Of a stretch of DNA of 64,000 nucleotides, positions 20,257 through 30,827 are shown one piece after another. The DNA is from Bartonella vinsonii subsp. vinsonii. GTDB lineage: Bacteria; Pseudomonadota; Alphaproteobacteria; Rhizobiales; Rhizobiaceae. The stretch lies in assembly GCF_902825235.1 (NCBI RefSeq), contig NZ_CADEAJ010000007.1, positions 41,958 through 105,957 of the forward strand. The letters run 5' to 3'. The position numbers and the translations under genes were made by a program. Below the pieces are notes generated by a model that searched no databases, had not been told where the DNA came from, and worked only from the letters and a program-made list of their open reading frames with translations. How positions within the stretch are numbered: the first letter of the stretch is position 1; every line of letters starts with the position of its first letter.

Positions 20257-22542
20257 TTGGCTAAAGGTGAAAAAAAAACAAAATATCCCCACTCATTTAA
20301 TATGGAACGGCTGCCTAACAAAGCAGAAATTCTTTCCTTTATTAATGAGAATCCTCACCTATCAAACAAACGTGAAATTGCCAAAGCCTTTAACTTAAAA
20401 GGCAATTCTCGTATCTGGTTAAGAGACATCTTACGTGAATTAAAGGACCAAGATCTTATATCAAAACAGCGTAAAAAGGGAATAAGTAGAGAGAAGTTAC
20501 CACCGGTTGCTGTCGTAAAAATTAGCGGGCGTGATGAAGATGGTGATTTTATTGCACAACCTCTTGAATGGGAAGGGGATACAAAACCAAATATCGAAAT
20601 ACGTGCTTTTCCTCGCATAAAAGGGGCAAGCGTTGGTGTTGGAGATCATATTCTTGTAAAAATTTTTCGAAATAAAACGTCTCAAAGCTCTGCTTATATA
20701 GGACGAATTATTCGTAAAATTGATGTATCGCCAAAGACTACATTTGGTATTGTCCGAAAATTAAAAACTGATCAATGGCGCCTTGACCCTATAGATCGTA
20801 AAACAAATGAACTCATTATTGATACCTCTGAACCATCTTCAAAAATGAAGATAGAATCTGGCGATCTTGTTGAAGTCGAAATTAAAAAAAATACTGGGTA
20901 TGGACTGAAAAGCGCACAAATAAAAAACGTTTTAGGACACATTGAGAGTGAAAAAACACTATCAATGATTGCGCTTCTTTCAAAAGGGATTCCCTATATT
21001 TTTCCTGAAGAGGTTCTTGAGCAAGCAAAACATATAAAACCTGCCAAGATAGAAAATCGCGAAGATTGGCGACAATTGCCACTTGTTACAATTGATCCTC
21101 CAGATGCAAAAGATCATGATGATGCTGTTTATGCAACAAGGGATAAAGACCCTGCAAATCCTGGTGGCTGGATTATTGTCGTCGCAATTGCAGATGTTTC
21201 TTACTATATAAAAACGGGAAGTGCTTTAGATAAAGAAGCATTCAAACGGGGAAATTCTATTTACTTCCCTGATCACGTTGTGCCAATGCTCCCAGAACAA
21301 ATTTCTAATAATTTATGTTCTCTACGTGAAGGAAAAGAAAGACCAGCTTTAGCTGTTCGTATGACTTTTGATGAAAAAGGTCATAAACTAAGACATAGTT
21401 TTCATCGAATCATGATGCGTGTAATAGCCAAGCTCTCTTATCAAGAGGTACAATTAGCCATTGAGGGAAAGATAACCCAAAAAACTGCTTCTCTTATCGA
21501 AAATGTCTTGCAACCATTATGGCAAGCTTATGGGTGTCTAAAAATCGCACGAAATCGTCGGCAACCTCTGGAATTAGAAATAGCAGAAAAAAAAATTATT
21601 CTTGATCAAGATGGATGTATCAAAGATGTTGTAAATGAAACATATCTAGAAGCACATCGTTTGATTGAAGAATTCATGATACAAGCGAATATTTCCGCTT
21701 CTGAAACATTAAAAGAACATCATCAACCCCTCATTTATCGTATCCATGATAAGCCCTCTCTTGCAAAACAAGAAATACTGCGAAATTTTCTTCAAAGTTT
21801 AGGCATATCACTCTCTCGAGGTGTAGAACTTACATCCGCACGTCTTAATAGCATTTTAGCAAAAGTCATGAATACACAACAACAAGAATTGGTCAATCAA
21901 GTTATTTTGCGTACACAATCTCAAGCTGAGTATAATCCTAAAAATATCGGCCATTTTGGTTTGAACTTACACAACTATACACATTTCACCTCACCGATCC
22001 GTCGTTATGCTGATCTTATTATTCATCGCGCACTCATTAAAGCCCTAAAACTAGGGAATGACCAATTAACAAACATACAAGAAGAAAATCTTACAGAAAT
22101 CGCTACACAAATTTCTTTCTATGAGCGCCGTGCCATGATAGCTGAAAGAGAAACCATTGATAGGCTTGTTGCACATTATTTAACCAACAAAATCGGATGT
22201 AGTTTTACAGGCCGTGTTTCAGGAGTCACAAAAGCAGGTCTTTTTATCTCACTCGATAAACTCAATACAGATGGTTTTGTGCCTATTTCTACTCTTAAAA
22301 ATGATTATTATTATTTTGATGAAGTACAGCATATTCTTGTAGGAAAGCGTAGCCACAAAGGCTATCAACTCAGTGATAGAGTAGAAGTGAAGCTGATAAC
22401 AGTACAGCCTTTTGCTGGCGCCTTATGCTTTGAGCTCTTAACAGCCCCTCGTCCAATAGCCTTTTCATCTACATCCTACAATAAGAGCAAATTCATAACG
22501 AAAAAACGAAGACAAAGTTTTTATGGGAAAAATATTAATTAA
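20257..22542 (+). CDS. rnr: Ribonuclease R
   Basis: A 761-aa 3'-5' exoribonuclease of the RNB family. It has an N-terminal winged-helix region, cold-shock domains, the RNB catalytic block (IDPPDAKDHDDAVYA near residue 280, with its catalytic Asp cluster), TSPIRRYADLIIHRAL, and a C-terminal S1 domain (GRVSGVTKAGLFISL). The first in-frame start is TTG at 20257, 3 bp after topA; an ATG at 20302 is the alternative. Coupling to topA is likely. Confidence 0.95.
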   Translation: MAKGEKKTKYPHSFNMERLPNKAEILSFINENPHLSNKREIAKAFNLKGNSRIWLRDILRELKDQDLISKQRKKGISREKLPPVAVVKISGRDEDGDFIAQPLEWEGDTKPNIEIRAFPRIKGASVGVGDHILVKIFRNKTSQSSAYIGRIIRKIDVSPKTTFGIVRKLKTDQWRLDPIDRKTNELIIDTSEPSSKMKIESGDLVEVEIKKNTGYGLKSAQIKNVLGHIESEKTLSMIALLSKGIPYIFPEEVLEQAKHIKPAKIENREDWRQLPLVTIDPPDAKDHDDAVYATRDKDPANPGGWIIVVAIADVSYYIKTGSALDKEAFKRGNSIYFPDHVVPMLPEQISNNLCSLREGKERPALAVRMTFDEKGHKLRHSFHRIMMRVIAKLSYQEVQLAIEGKITQKTASLIENVLQPLWQAYGCLKIARNRRQPLELEIAEKKIILDQDGCIKDVVNETYLEAHRLIEEFMIQANISASETLKEHHQPLIYRIHDKPSLAKQEILRNFLQSLGISLSRGVELTSARLNSILAKVMNTQQQELVNQVILRTQSQAEYNPKNIGHFGLNLHNYTHFTSPIRRYADLIIHRALIKALKLGNDQLTNIQEENLTEIATQISFYERRAMIAERETIDRLVAHYLTNKIGCSFTGRVSGVTKAGLFISLDKLNTDGFVPISTLKNDYYYFDEVQHILVGKRSHKGYQLSDRVEVKLITVQPFAGALCFELLTAPRPIAFSSTSYNKSKFITKKRRQSFYGKNIN

Positions 22543-23866
22543 ATATAAAAAATAATAAAATAGAAATTATTTAAAATACAATAAATAATATTAGATATAT
22601 TTTATTTATGAAATTATTCTTATTTATCATTAATAATTATATTACTTAATTAACAACAATACAATAAAGATAGAATAGTTTTCTCTATTAAACAAATTAA
22701 TGTATATATTTATTTCATTATCAATAAACTTTTTATCAGTCGAATGAAAAAAGCATAATTAAGCTCTCCTCATGCTAAATCAGTTTGAATCTTCAAAATT
22801 ATTTTTTATCTGCAACCATTACAATCATGGGTATTGTCGAAATAGCATTGCACTCAACTGATTTTACTTCTAATAACTGAGAAAAATATTCCAAAGAATA
22901 CCATCAACTATAGCAAAACAATTGGCGGAGAATCTGCTACAATTTATTGTAACCATCTTTACTGTTCGAATCTCCTCTAGGTATTATTTAAACAATAATG
23001 GCTCATAGAATATTTAAGCTTTCTAAGTTTCTGTTTTTATTTTGCAAAGCAATTTGAATTTTGTTTATTTCAAGATTTATATGAGGTTTCATACTATTTA
23101 CCAAAGTAAGGACACAAAAAAACATATCTCTTTTACTACTGGCTGCACCTTCATTGTACTGGAAAAATTTTGTGGTTTAAAAAATAAGCTCAGAATTTAA
23201 AAAAGAACCCAAACACGCTATTTTTCCCCTTTCCAGCTTTATAATGACAGTATTTATTTATAATATTGTCCAAATGGAAAACTTGTCTCTTATAATACAG
23301 TTTATCCATGAGTATAATAAAATAAGCTGCACATTTTATTGGCAATACACAGCCTTGGTAACATTTTCACTAATCTCTATTAGCATTTATAAGCAAACAT
23401 GGAAGAGATCATCGCTCTTCACTAATGGGCTGCACTCTCTTTAGGATTTAGTGAACTTTTATGGTTTCATAGATAATAAAAACATCAATGGCTTTGATAT
23501 TTGCTCTCTTTCCCTCTAAGATAATTTCACGTCTTTATACAATCGGGCTTGCTTATCTAATGGGTGTAGCTCAAAAAGCATAAACTTTCTCATGCTCATT
23601 GTGCTTTTTTGTTATGGAACAATATACTTATGGATCAACCATTCCAAACAGAGTATGAAATATCTTAAACCATTTTATTTTTTAGAAGCAGTGGTTTGTT
23701 TTTTCGCTTATATATTATTTTACTGCTTGTACAATGCATAAGGAAATTAATCAGCTCTTGACTTTTTTTAGAACATCCGTAGTGTTGCCACAAAATCTGA
23801 TTACATGAGAAATAGATTTTGATAGCAAGATAATATCGTTTTCAGTATAAATAGGATTCTTACATT
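22543..23866. other. 1.3-kb gene-free AT-rich region
   Basis: No frame here has a credible start, ribosome site and protein-like composition. The longest (+ strand, 66 codons at 23244-23444) is hydrophobic low-complexity sequence without recognisable motifs. The stretch looks like decayed former coding DNA between rnr and rpmG. The rpmG promoter must lie near its right end, but no clear hexamer pair is visible. Confidence 0.6.
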
Positions 23867-24034
23867 ATGGCTAAGGCAGCAACCATTAAGATCAAGCTTT
23901 TATCAACTGCAGATACTGGTTTTTTCTATGTCACAAAGAAAAACAGCCGTACAATGACTGACAAAATGAGTAAACGTAAATATGATCCAGTTGTGAAAAA
24001 ACACGTCGAATTTAAAGAAACAAAAATTAAATAA
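23867..24034 (+). CDS. rpmG: 50S ribosomal protein L33
   Basis: A 55-aa ribosomal protein L33, short but unmistakable: [20 protein letters not shown] then [13 protein letters not shown] and [18 protein letters not shown]. It lacks the zinc-binding CxxC pairs of the C+ form, so it is the Zn-independent type usual in alphaproteobacteria. It stands alone and is followed ~55 bp later by a clear intrinsic terminator. Confidence 0.97.
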   Translation: MAKAATIKIKLLSTADTGFFYVTKKNSRTMTDKMSKRKYDPVVKKHVEFKETKIK

Positions 24035-24391
24035 CGGACTGTACCACTTAACTGGTGAGTTCTGCAATTGAAGGTTGACACAGTTTTATTCCTCTTCAAA
24101 ATCATTTTTTTGAGGGGTGTTTTTATTTTTTTATAAAGGAATACTATATCTGTAATCTGTACGTTTTATATAAACTTGGATAGGTTGACTTATTTTCTGG
24201 TTGCCTATTTTTATAGTCATACGTCTTATCACGATATTATATTTGATCTATTTATGTAACCGAAATACAAAGCTCATATAAAAAGATTTTCTTATTATCA
24301 TGAGATATTATCGAGGAAATGGGAAATTTTATAAAAATTATGAGTACTTCTCATTCAATCAAACATGTCATAATGGCAGTTTCTTTATTTC
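24035..24391. other. Spacer rpmG to thermonuclease gene
   Basis: About 360 bp holding the rpmG terminator at its left end and otherwise AT-rich sequence with no recognisable gene. The promoter of the following exported-nuclease operon is expected here, but no clear hexamers were found. Confidence 0.5.
24091..24126 (+). terminator. Intrinsic terminator of rpmG
   Basis: An inverted repeat CCTC-TTCAAAA ... TTTTTTTGAGGGG, with the loop around TCA, is followed by GTGTTTTTATTTTTTT. This is a canonical hairpin plus U-tract on the + strand, ~57 bp after the rpmG stop codon. Confidence 0.8.
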
Positions 24392-24952
24392 ATGAAAAAA
24401 AATTACCATTTTAATTCAAGAATCTTTCATTTAAAGTTTATCGGTTTTAGCTTTCTTGTCGCTACTACCTTTCTTATCATTATAACGATTTATTTTAAGC
24501 ATACTCAAACACTCTCTCAAAAAGAATATTCTTCTTCTAAAGCATTTGTCGAAGGTCATGCCTCTGTTATTGATGGCGATTCAATCATGATTTCTTCTGT
24601 TACAATCCGGCTTGCTGGAATTGATGCTCCAGAACTCCACCAATTCTGTGGTAAAAAAGATGCACGCTATCCCTGTGGGCTCGAGGCAAAAAAATACTTA
24701 GAACAGCTCATAGAAAATCAACCTGTTAGATGTCACTGGCATAAAAAAGATAAATATCGCCGTATCCTTGCAACATGTAAAACAAAAGAAATTAGCAATA
24801 TCAACGCAACACTTGTACAAAATGGTTGGGCTGTAAGTTACTATGACTATCCTGAAGAAGAGCGAAAAGCCAAAAAGACAAAAAAGGGGATATGGCAATC
24901 TAATTTCCAACGACCAAAAGAATGGCGAAAAACACATCCTCGAACAGAATAA
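24392..24952 (+). CDS. Membrane-anchored/exported thermonuclease-family protein (SNase-like)
   Basis: A 186-aa staphylococcal-nuclease-like protein. An N-terminal hydrophobic segment (about residues 13-33) should anchor or export it. The SNase fold follows: VIDGDSIMI, the Arg-containing VTIRLAGIDAPE, and the second active-site Arg region KYRRILATC. The family cleaves DNA and RNA with Ca2+. It is followed 30 bp later by the UDG-like gene, suggesting an operon. Confidence 0.88.
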   Translation: MKKNYHFNSRIFHLKFIGFSFLVATTFLIIITIYFKHTQTLSQKEYSSSKAFVEGHASVIDGDSIMISSVTIRLAGIDAPELHQFCGKKDARYPCGLEAKKYLEQLIENQPVRCHWHKKDKYRRILATCKTKEISNINATLVQNGWAVSYYDYPEEERKAKKTKKGIWQSNFQRPKEWRKTHPRTE

Positions 24953-24982
24953 GAAAATTATTTTTTAACCTTCTATCTGCCA

Positions 24983-25618
24983 ATGAAGCAATCACACTAT
25001 AACGCAATTATTGAACTTGAAAAAAAAATTTATTCCTGTCGTACTTGTATCCAACATCCCCATTATCTCCCTCCTCTTCCTCATGAACCAAAACCGGTCG
25101 TTTATTTGTCTGATACAGCTTCGATTGCAATCGCAGGTCAAGCACCAGGATTGCGTGTCCATGAAACTTCTATCCCTTTTAATGATCGTTCTGGTGAAAG
25201 ATTGCGTAATTGGCTCAACGTAACAAAGGAGGAATTTTATAATAGATCTCATTTTGCTATTGTCCCTATGGGCTTTTGCTTTCCAGGCTATGATCAAAAT
25301 AAATCTGATTTGCCTCCAAGACGTGAATGTCGTGAAATATGGCATGAAAAAATATTTCACGCTATGCCACAAATAAAGCTTGTCCTTGCTATTGGAAGTT
25401 ATGCACAAAAGTGGCATATTACTGAGTTAAGACATAAAACTGTTTCAGCAACCGTCAGTGATTGGAGAAATATTCTTTCCATACGTCAACCTCGAGGCTA
25501 TCATGTCATGCCTTTACCTCACCCATCATGGCGAAACACTTCTTGGTTACAGAAAAACGCATGGTTTAACGAAGAGCTTATTGTGTACCTACAGAGTTTA
25601 ATACGTGAATTTTTATAA
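24983..25618 (+). CDS. Uracil-DNA glycosylase family protein
   Basis: A 211-aa protein of the UDG superfamily (family 4/5-like). Visible are an N-terminal CxxC pair (CRTC) followed by CFPG and REC cysteines consistent with an Fe-S cluster site, motif A-like GQAPGLRVHE with the FNDRSGERLRNWL block, and motif B-like PHPSWRN near the C-terminus. The expected role is excision of uracil or deaminated bases. The GQAPG wording differs from classical family 4 (GEAPG), so the exact substrate is open. Confidence 0.85.
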   Translation: MKQSHYNAIIELEKKIYSCRTCIQHPHYLPPLPHEPKPVVYLSDTASIAIAGQAPGLRVHETSIPFNDRSGERLRNWLNVTKEEFYNRSHFAIVPMGFCFPGYDQNKSDLPPRRECREIWHEKIFHAMPQIKLVLAIGSYAQKWHITELRHKTVSATVSDWRNILSIRQPRGYHVMPLPHPSWRNTSWLQKNAWFNEELIVYLQSLIREFL

Positions 25619-25635
25619 ACTGAATCGAGAAAAAT

Positions 25636-26118
25636 ATGGATCGCCTTGATCGAAAAATTCTATATCTTTTACAAGAAAATGCAACACTTTCTGTCGCTGA
25701 TATCGCTAAAAGAATTGGACTTTCAACCACTCCTTGCTGGCGCAGAATCCAAAAACTTGAAGAAGATGGTGTTATTCAACGTCGTGTTGCTGTGCTTTCT
25801 CCAGAGAAAGTAAACGCACACGTTACTGTTTTTGTTTCTATTCGTACAAATACACACAGCCATGAATGGTTTAAGCGTTTTTCAAAAATTGTTCGAGAAT
25901 TTCGTGAAGTCATCGAATTTTATCGAATGAGTGGAGATATTGACTATTTATTACGTGTTGTCGTTCCCAATATTGAAGCTTATGATCTCTTTTATAAAAA
26001 ATTAATTACTAAAATTGATATTCGTGATGTCTCATCTTCTTTTGCAATGGAACAAATTAAATATACAACAGAACTTCCACTCAGTTATATAAAATTGCAA
26101 GAAAAAACGAGCGAATAA
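25636..26118 (+). CDS. Lrp/AsnC family transcriptional regulator
   Basis: A 160-aa Lrp-type regulator. An N-terminal helix-turn-helix (DRLDRKILYLLQENATLS, then VADIAKRIGLSTTPCWRRI) is followed by the RAM ligand-binding domain (FYRMSGDIDYLLRVVV). Such proteins form octamers or similar and respond to amino acids. It lies 17 bp after the UDG-like gene and converges on cobT. Whether it controls the liv operon elsewhere in the window is unknown. Confidence 0.93.
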   Translation: MDRLDRKILYLLQENATLSVADIAKRIGLSTTPCWRRIQKLEEDGVIQRRVAVLSPEKVNAHVTVFVSIRTNTHSHEWFKRFSKIVREFREVIEFYRMSGDIDYLLRVVVPNIEAYDLFYKKLITKIDIRDVSSSFAMEQIKYTTELPLSYIKLQEKTSE

Positions 26119-26170
26119 AGTTCTTAAAATTTTCTTTTAATACACTATCATCTTAGGTGATCAAATCTCC

Positions 26171-27160
26171 TTATTCAACAGCCACCATTTGTGTATGCAT
26201 CAAAATAGCAGCCTTGACAATACCCGCTGCCATGGCCGCCCCTGTCCCTTCACCAAGACTCATCTCTAGATCTAAAAGCGGTTCTTTGCCAATTTTTTTT
26301 AAAAGTTTGCGATGTGCAGATTCACAAGAAACATGCCCAATCAGAATATGATCAAGAGCCCTAGGATGCATTTTATAAAGTAACGCGGCGGCGGCTGTTG
26401 CTACAAAACCATCTAAAATAACCGGTATTTTTTCCATTCTTGCTGCTAAGATAGCACCAACTATAGCAGCAATTTCGCGTCCTCCTAAACGACGCATTAT
26501 TTCAAAAGGGTCATTAAAATAATCCTTATGTAAAGAAATTGCTGCCTTAACTGCTGCTATTTTACACTGATAGAATTCTCCTTCAGATTTTATTCCACTT
26601 TCTGCCCATTCCTCAACTTCTCCACCAAATAACGCTAAACATAAAGCTAAAGCTATTGTTGTGTTTCCTATGCCCATTTCACCTATACACAGGAGATCTG
26701 TCCCACCAGCAATGGCTTCCATTCCAAATGCCATTGTAGCAGCTGCACTACGCTCATCCATTGCTGCATCCTTAGTAATATTCATTGTGGGATATTCCAA
26801 TGCTAAATCAAAAATCTTCAATCCAAGATCATAAGCTATACAAATTTGATTAATAGCACCCCCACCAGTTGAAAAATTTTGTACCATCTTTTGCGTCATA
26901 GATTGTGGAAATGGTGTAATATTTTCTTCTGTGACACCATGATTCCCAGAAAAAATAGCAACTAAAGGGCGCTTTACGATAGGCTTTTCTGTTGCTCTCC
27001 ATCCAGCATACCAAACCGCAATATCTCCTAATTTTCCTAGTGATCCTTGAGTTTTCGTTAATTCTGTTTGCCGTTTTTTTGCCAAAGTTACAGAGAATTC
27101 ATCTGCAATAGGTAAATTTGTGAGTAAAGCACGAAAATCATCAAATGGACTAACGGTCAT
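26171..27160 (-). CDS. cobT: Nicotinate-nucleotide:dimethylbenzimidazole phosphoribosyltransferase
   Basis: A 329-aa CobT, which activates the lower ligand of cobalamin by making alpha-ribazole phosphate. Characteristic segments are FSGNHGVTEENITPFPQSMT, the FSTGGGAINQI block, CIGEMGIGNTTIA, and the catalytic-Glu loop SLGEGTGAAMA near the C-terminus. It is isolated from other cobalamin genes in this window, so a salvage role is plausible but not shown. Confidence 0.95.
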   Translation of the reverse strand: MTVSPFDDFRALLTNLPIADEFSVTLAKKRQTELTKTQGSLGKLGDIAVWYAGWRATEKPIVKRPLVAIFSGNHGVTEENITPFPQSMTQKMVQNFSTGGGAINQICIAYDLGLKIFDLALEYPTMNITKDAAMDERSAAATMAFGMEAIAGGTDLLCIGEMGIGNTTIALALCLALFGGEVEEWAESGIKSEGEFYQCKIAAVKAAISLHKDYFNDPFEIMRRLGGREIAAIVGAILAARMEKIPVILDGFVATAAAALLYKMHPRALDHILIGHVSCESAHRKLLKKIGKEPLLDLEMSLGEGTGAAMAAGIVKAAILMHTQMVAVE

Positions 27161-27507
27161 GAAGATACCTTTTCAAATCTAAATTGTTTAATGAGAATCT
27201 CGTCATATATACAGGATATGAATATTTATTGGTTTTTTAAAAGCGGCTTTTAAAGAACATTAAATTTTGTTAGTAAATTTATTTTTGCATGATATCTTTC
27301 AACAAAGTGACTATTTTACTGATTTATAAACTAAAATATTATCAATATCTTATTATATATTTTTAAATTATAGTCTTAATTTATTTTTACATTGCATAAC
27401 CTTCATCAGTATACTGTTTAACATGTAATACTAACATCCTCTTCATAATAAAGATTGAGAACTTTAGGAAATTTAAACTTTAAGAAAGATCAATCTGTAA
27501 ACTGTTG
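27161..27507. other. Gene-free spacer cobT/dusA
   Basis: About 350 bp of AT-rich sequence with no credible frame or structured RNA. It should contain the cobT promoter and the dusA 3' end region. Confidence 0.5.
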
Positions 27508-28488
27508 TTAAATGAGGGCAGAAAAAGCCTCTTTCAAAATATGCACACCTGCATCGGTTTTTGTTGCATCACTGGATAATATTTGCCGCCATCGGCGTGC
27601 TCCATCTCGCCCATGAAATAAACCAATCATATGACGAGTCACATGGGAAAGGCGCCCTCCTAATGCGATATGTCGAGCAGCATAATCACACATGGCTTCA
27701 ATAAGATCACTATCACTCATTTCACTCTGGAGCTCACCATATATTTCAAAATCAATATGTTTTAATAAAGCTGGATCATGATAAACTTGTCGACCAACCA
27801 TAGCAGCATCACACAAAGTCAAATGTTCTTTGATCTCATAAATAGATTTAATTCCCCCATTTATCCCAATAAATTTATGAGGATATTTCTGTTTTAGTTT
27901 ATAAACTCTTTCATACTTAAGTGGAGGAATATTGCGATTTTCTTTCGGACTCAATCCTTGTAACCAAGCTTTTCGTGCATGTACCCAAAGGCCGTCACAC
28001 CCAGCATTCCAAACCTGATCGGCTAAAAGATCTAAAGCGAACTCTTCATCCTGCTCATCTACACCAATACGACATTTGACCGTTACAGGGATCGTAACGA
28101 CTTGTTTCATCGCTTCCACAGCACTTGCTACAATATTAGGATGTAACATTAAACAAGCACCAAATACACCTGCTTGAACCCGATTTGAAGGGCAACCAAC
28201 ATTGAGATTTATTTCGTCATAACCAAATTCTTCAGCAATTCGAGCAGCCTCTGCCAATTTCTTCGGATTTTTTCCTCCTAACTGCAAGGCAATTGGATGT
28301 TCTTTATCATTAAAAGTCAATAGTTGTTCACGAACACCACGGATTACAGCATCAGCTACAATCATTTCTGTGTAAAGAAGAGCTTTTTTTGTTAAAAGGC
28401 GATAAAAAAATCTACAATGTTGATCTGTCCAGCCCAACATTGGTGCTACCGCAAATTTTACTGATGATGGAGAACTATAAGTTATCAT
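27508..28488 (-). CDS. dusA: tRNA-dihydrouridine(20/20a) synthase DusA
   Basis: A 326-aa FMN-dependent DusA that reduces uridines in the tRNA D-loop. Conserved features are FAVAPMLGWTDQHCRFFYR, ALQLGG, INLNVGCPSNRVQ with the catalytic Cys99, VKCRIGVD, and GINGGI. The DusA-specific C-terminal RHMIGLFHGRDGARRWR is complete. Monocistronic on the minus strand. Confidence 0.96.
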   Translation of the reverse strand: MITYSSPSSVKFAVAPMLGWTDQHCRFFYRLLTKKALLYTEMIVADAVIRGVREQLLTFNDKEHPIALQLGGKNPKKLAEAARIAEEFGYDEINLNVGCPSNRVQAGVFGACLMLHPNIVASAVEAMKQVVTIPVTVKCRIGVDEQDEEFALDLLADQVWNAGCDGLWVHARKAWLQGLSPKENRNIPPLKYERVYKLKQKYPHKFIGINGGIKSIYEIKEHLTLCDAAMVGRQVYHDPALLKHIDFEIYGELQSEMSDSDLIEAMCDYAARHIALGGRLSHVTRHMIGLFHGRDGARRWRQILSSDATKTDAGVHILKEAFSALI

Positions 28489-28954
28489 AAGAGCTTAGTT
28501 TCTCATCTCTATTAAGTATTTCCCATACATAGTAGGTCTCCACTCTTTTCCACTTCACCGAAAATTTTATTTTCTTTACCATTACTTAGAGAGGAAAATA
28601 CGCTCTCTATCCAACTCTTTTCCTCAAATAACCAAAATTTTTCAATAGTTTAAAAAAGAAAGACAACAGAACGTTTCTAACAAAACGAAATATCCAGATA
28701 TCATGGCCATGCAACTGATGTTATAAGAAATAAAATTGTACCTAAAAAACGCATTTGAATAATACTTCCTGTCACTCAAATAGTCCTTGAAGGATTATAA
28801 AGACATTATACAATACAGTATCGAAGATATTTTGGGTCTCACAAAATAATAAACGAAAGCTCCTCCCACACATCATTATAGCTTATTTCTCTTCAACGTT
28901 TTTCAGTTTATTGTGCAAATAGATTTTACAATAAGGTGCTCGTGTAAAGCTGAA
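28489..28954. other. Gene-free spacer dusA/glpD
   Basis: About 470 bp without a credible frame or known RNA. Only the dusA promoter is expected here. Confidence 0.5.
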
Positions 28955-30490
28955 TTAATATAAATCTTGTTCGCTCTCTTTTTGGCTTTTCATATAAGCG
29001 AAAAGAGCATCAATCTCTTTTTTCTTAAACAAAAGCCCAAGTTTCGAACGACGCCATAACACATCTTCGCATGTTTTAGCCCACTCCTTTTCCATTAACC
29101 ATTTGACTTCTACTTCATAAAGTCCATGACCAAAACTTTTCCCCATATCTGCTTTCCCATTTGCAAATATCACCAGAGCCTCCGAACCATAAGAGCGCGC
29201 AAGTCTACGATATGTAAAATCATCTAAATCTGGAATCAAAAGAGCGATCTTATTTTCAAGTGTATCTAGCCTATTATATGGAAAATCACCTCCGGGAAGC
29301 GTTGAATTTTCTGTCCATGGAGCTCCTTTTATCCCAAGCGCTTTTTCAACAAATTTCATTGCATCTTCAGCCAGCTTACGATAGGTCGTAATCTTACCAC
29401 CATAAAGATTAAGGAGCCGTGGCATATTTTCTGTGCCCATTTCCTTTAAAACGTAATCACGCGTAATTTCTTGTGCTTTTGAAGCTCCATCATCATACAG
29501 CGGACGAACACCAGAGTAAGTCCAGACAATATTCTCACGCAATACTGGTTGTATAAAATATTCACTCGCTGCTGCACAAATATAATCAATCTCTGTATCC
29601 GTAATATGAACATTAGCTGGATCACCCTGATAGTCACAATCTGTTGTTCCAAGCAATGTAAATTTTTCCTGATATGGAATAGAAAATATAATACGTCCAT
29701 CACCGTTTTGAAAAATATATGCACGGTCATGAGCATAAAGCCTAGGAACCAGAATATGAGACCCCCTGACAAGCCGTACGGGCGGCTTCTCCTTACAGCC
29801 TAATACGTTTTCCAGAATATGATTAATCCAAGGCCCCGTCATATTCGCAACATAAGAAGCCGTAACGCAATATTCCTCGCTGTTTAATTTATTTCGAAGA
29901 ATTATAAACCATTTTTTTTCTTCTCTCTTTAAAGAGAGAATTTCTGTGCGCACTTTTATATCGGCGCCCTGCTTTTTTGCATCACGAGCATTAGCAATTA
30001 CCAAACGCGCATCATCTACTCTTGCATCAGAATATTCAAAACCCTTCTGATACTCTTCCTTAAGCGTAGAACAAAAATCTTTTGAAAAATTAACCTTTTT
30101 ACTGCGCCACAGTTTTTGTTTCCAGCTTCCTAAATAATCATAAATGAAAAGCCCCATACGCAACATCCAAGCAGGACGCAACTCTTTATGATAAGGGAGA
30201 ATAAAACGTAAAGGACGCACAATATGTGGAGCCATCCGCAAAATAATCTCGCGCTCTTTTAGCGCTTCACGAACAAGTTTAAACTCATAATGTTCAAGAT
30301 AGCGAAGACCACCATGAATAAGCTTTGTCGATGCACTTGAAGTCCCTGACGCAAGATCATTCATCTCCGCCAATCCCACTTTAAATCCGCGTCCAGCTGC
30401 ATCCCTCGCTAACCCACATCCATTTATTCCTCCACCAATGATAAACAGGTCGTAATGCGTTGTGGTTTTCATCATTTTATTTTTCATCAT
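28955..30490 (-). CDS. glpD: Aerobic glycerol-3-phosphate dehydrogenase
   Basis: A 511-aa FAD-dependent, membrane-associated GlpD that oxidises sn-glycerol-3-phosphate to DHAP and feeds electrons to quinones. The FAD-binding DLFIIGGGINGCGLARDAAG is at the N-terminus, followed by LASGTSSASTKLIHGGLRYLE; the C-terminal helical domain is complete. The start is ambiguous because several ATGs cluster at 30475-30490 and no strong ribosome site is seen. No other glp gene is adjacent. Confidence 0.95.
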   Translation of the reverse strand: MMKNKMMKTTTHYDLFIIGGGINGCGLARDAAGRGFKVGLAEMNDLASGTSSASTKLIHGGLRYLEHYEFKLVREALKEREIILRMAPHIVRPLRFILPYHKELRPAWMLRMGLFIYDYLGSWKQKLWRSKKVNFSKDFCSTLKEEYQKGFEYSDARVDDARLVIANARDAKKQGADIKVRTEILSLKREEKKWFIILRNKLNSEEYCVTASYVANMTGPWINHILENVLGCKEKPPVRLVRGSHILVPRLYAHDRAYIFQNGDGRIIFSIPYQEKFTLLGTTDCDYQGDPANVHITDTEIDYICAAASEYFIQPVLRENIVWTYSGVRPLYDDGASKAQEITRDYVLKEMGTENMPRLLNLYGGKITTYRKLAEDAMKFVEKALGIKGAPWTENSTLPGGDFPYNRLDTLENKIALLIPDLDDFTYRRLARSYGSEALVIFANGKADMGKSFGHGLYEVEVKWLMEKEWAKTCEDVLWRRSKLGLLFKKKEIDALFAYMKSQKESEQDLY

Positions 30491-30827
30491 TTATTTAATT
30501 TACTATACTCAATAAGATAACAGCTAAAAGATAATGCCAATGCTCTTAATCGAATGGTTACGTTCTTTTTTCCAATAATAAATACGCATAAAAATATTTT
30601 TGATATTATAGAATTAAAAACAACATTTGATAAAAAAACGGAAAACTTAGCCACTGTAAAAAACAGTACTATCGTAAAATATGCTTTATATGAAAGCTCC
30701 TTAGAAAAAAATTGATATTTTCTCTGCAACCTACTAGATTTACACTATTTAAATATCTTATTGCACATAGACAATAGCTTTCATATAAATTTACTCAACA
30801 TTACAATAGGAATATGAAGCCATATAA

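Noticed and set aside
23244..23444. 66-codon frame in the rnr-rpmG spacer
   Set aside because: No ribosome site, composition typical of random AT-rich DNA.
30487..30729. 80-codon frame upstream of glpD
   Set aside because: AT-driven hydrophobic low-complexity sequence, no convincing ribosome site and no recognisable motif.
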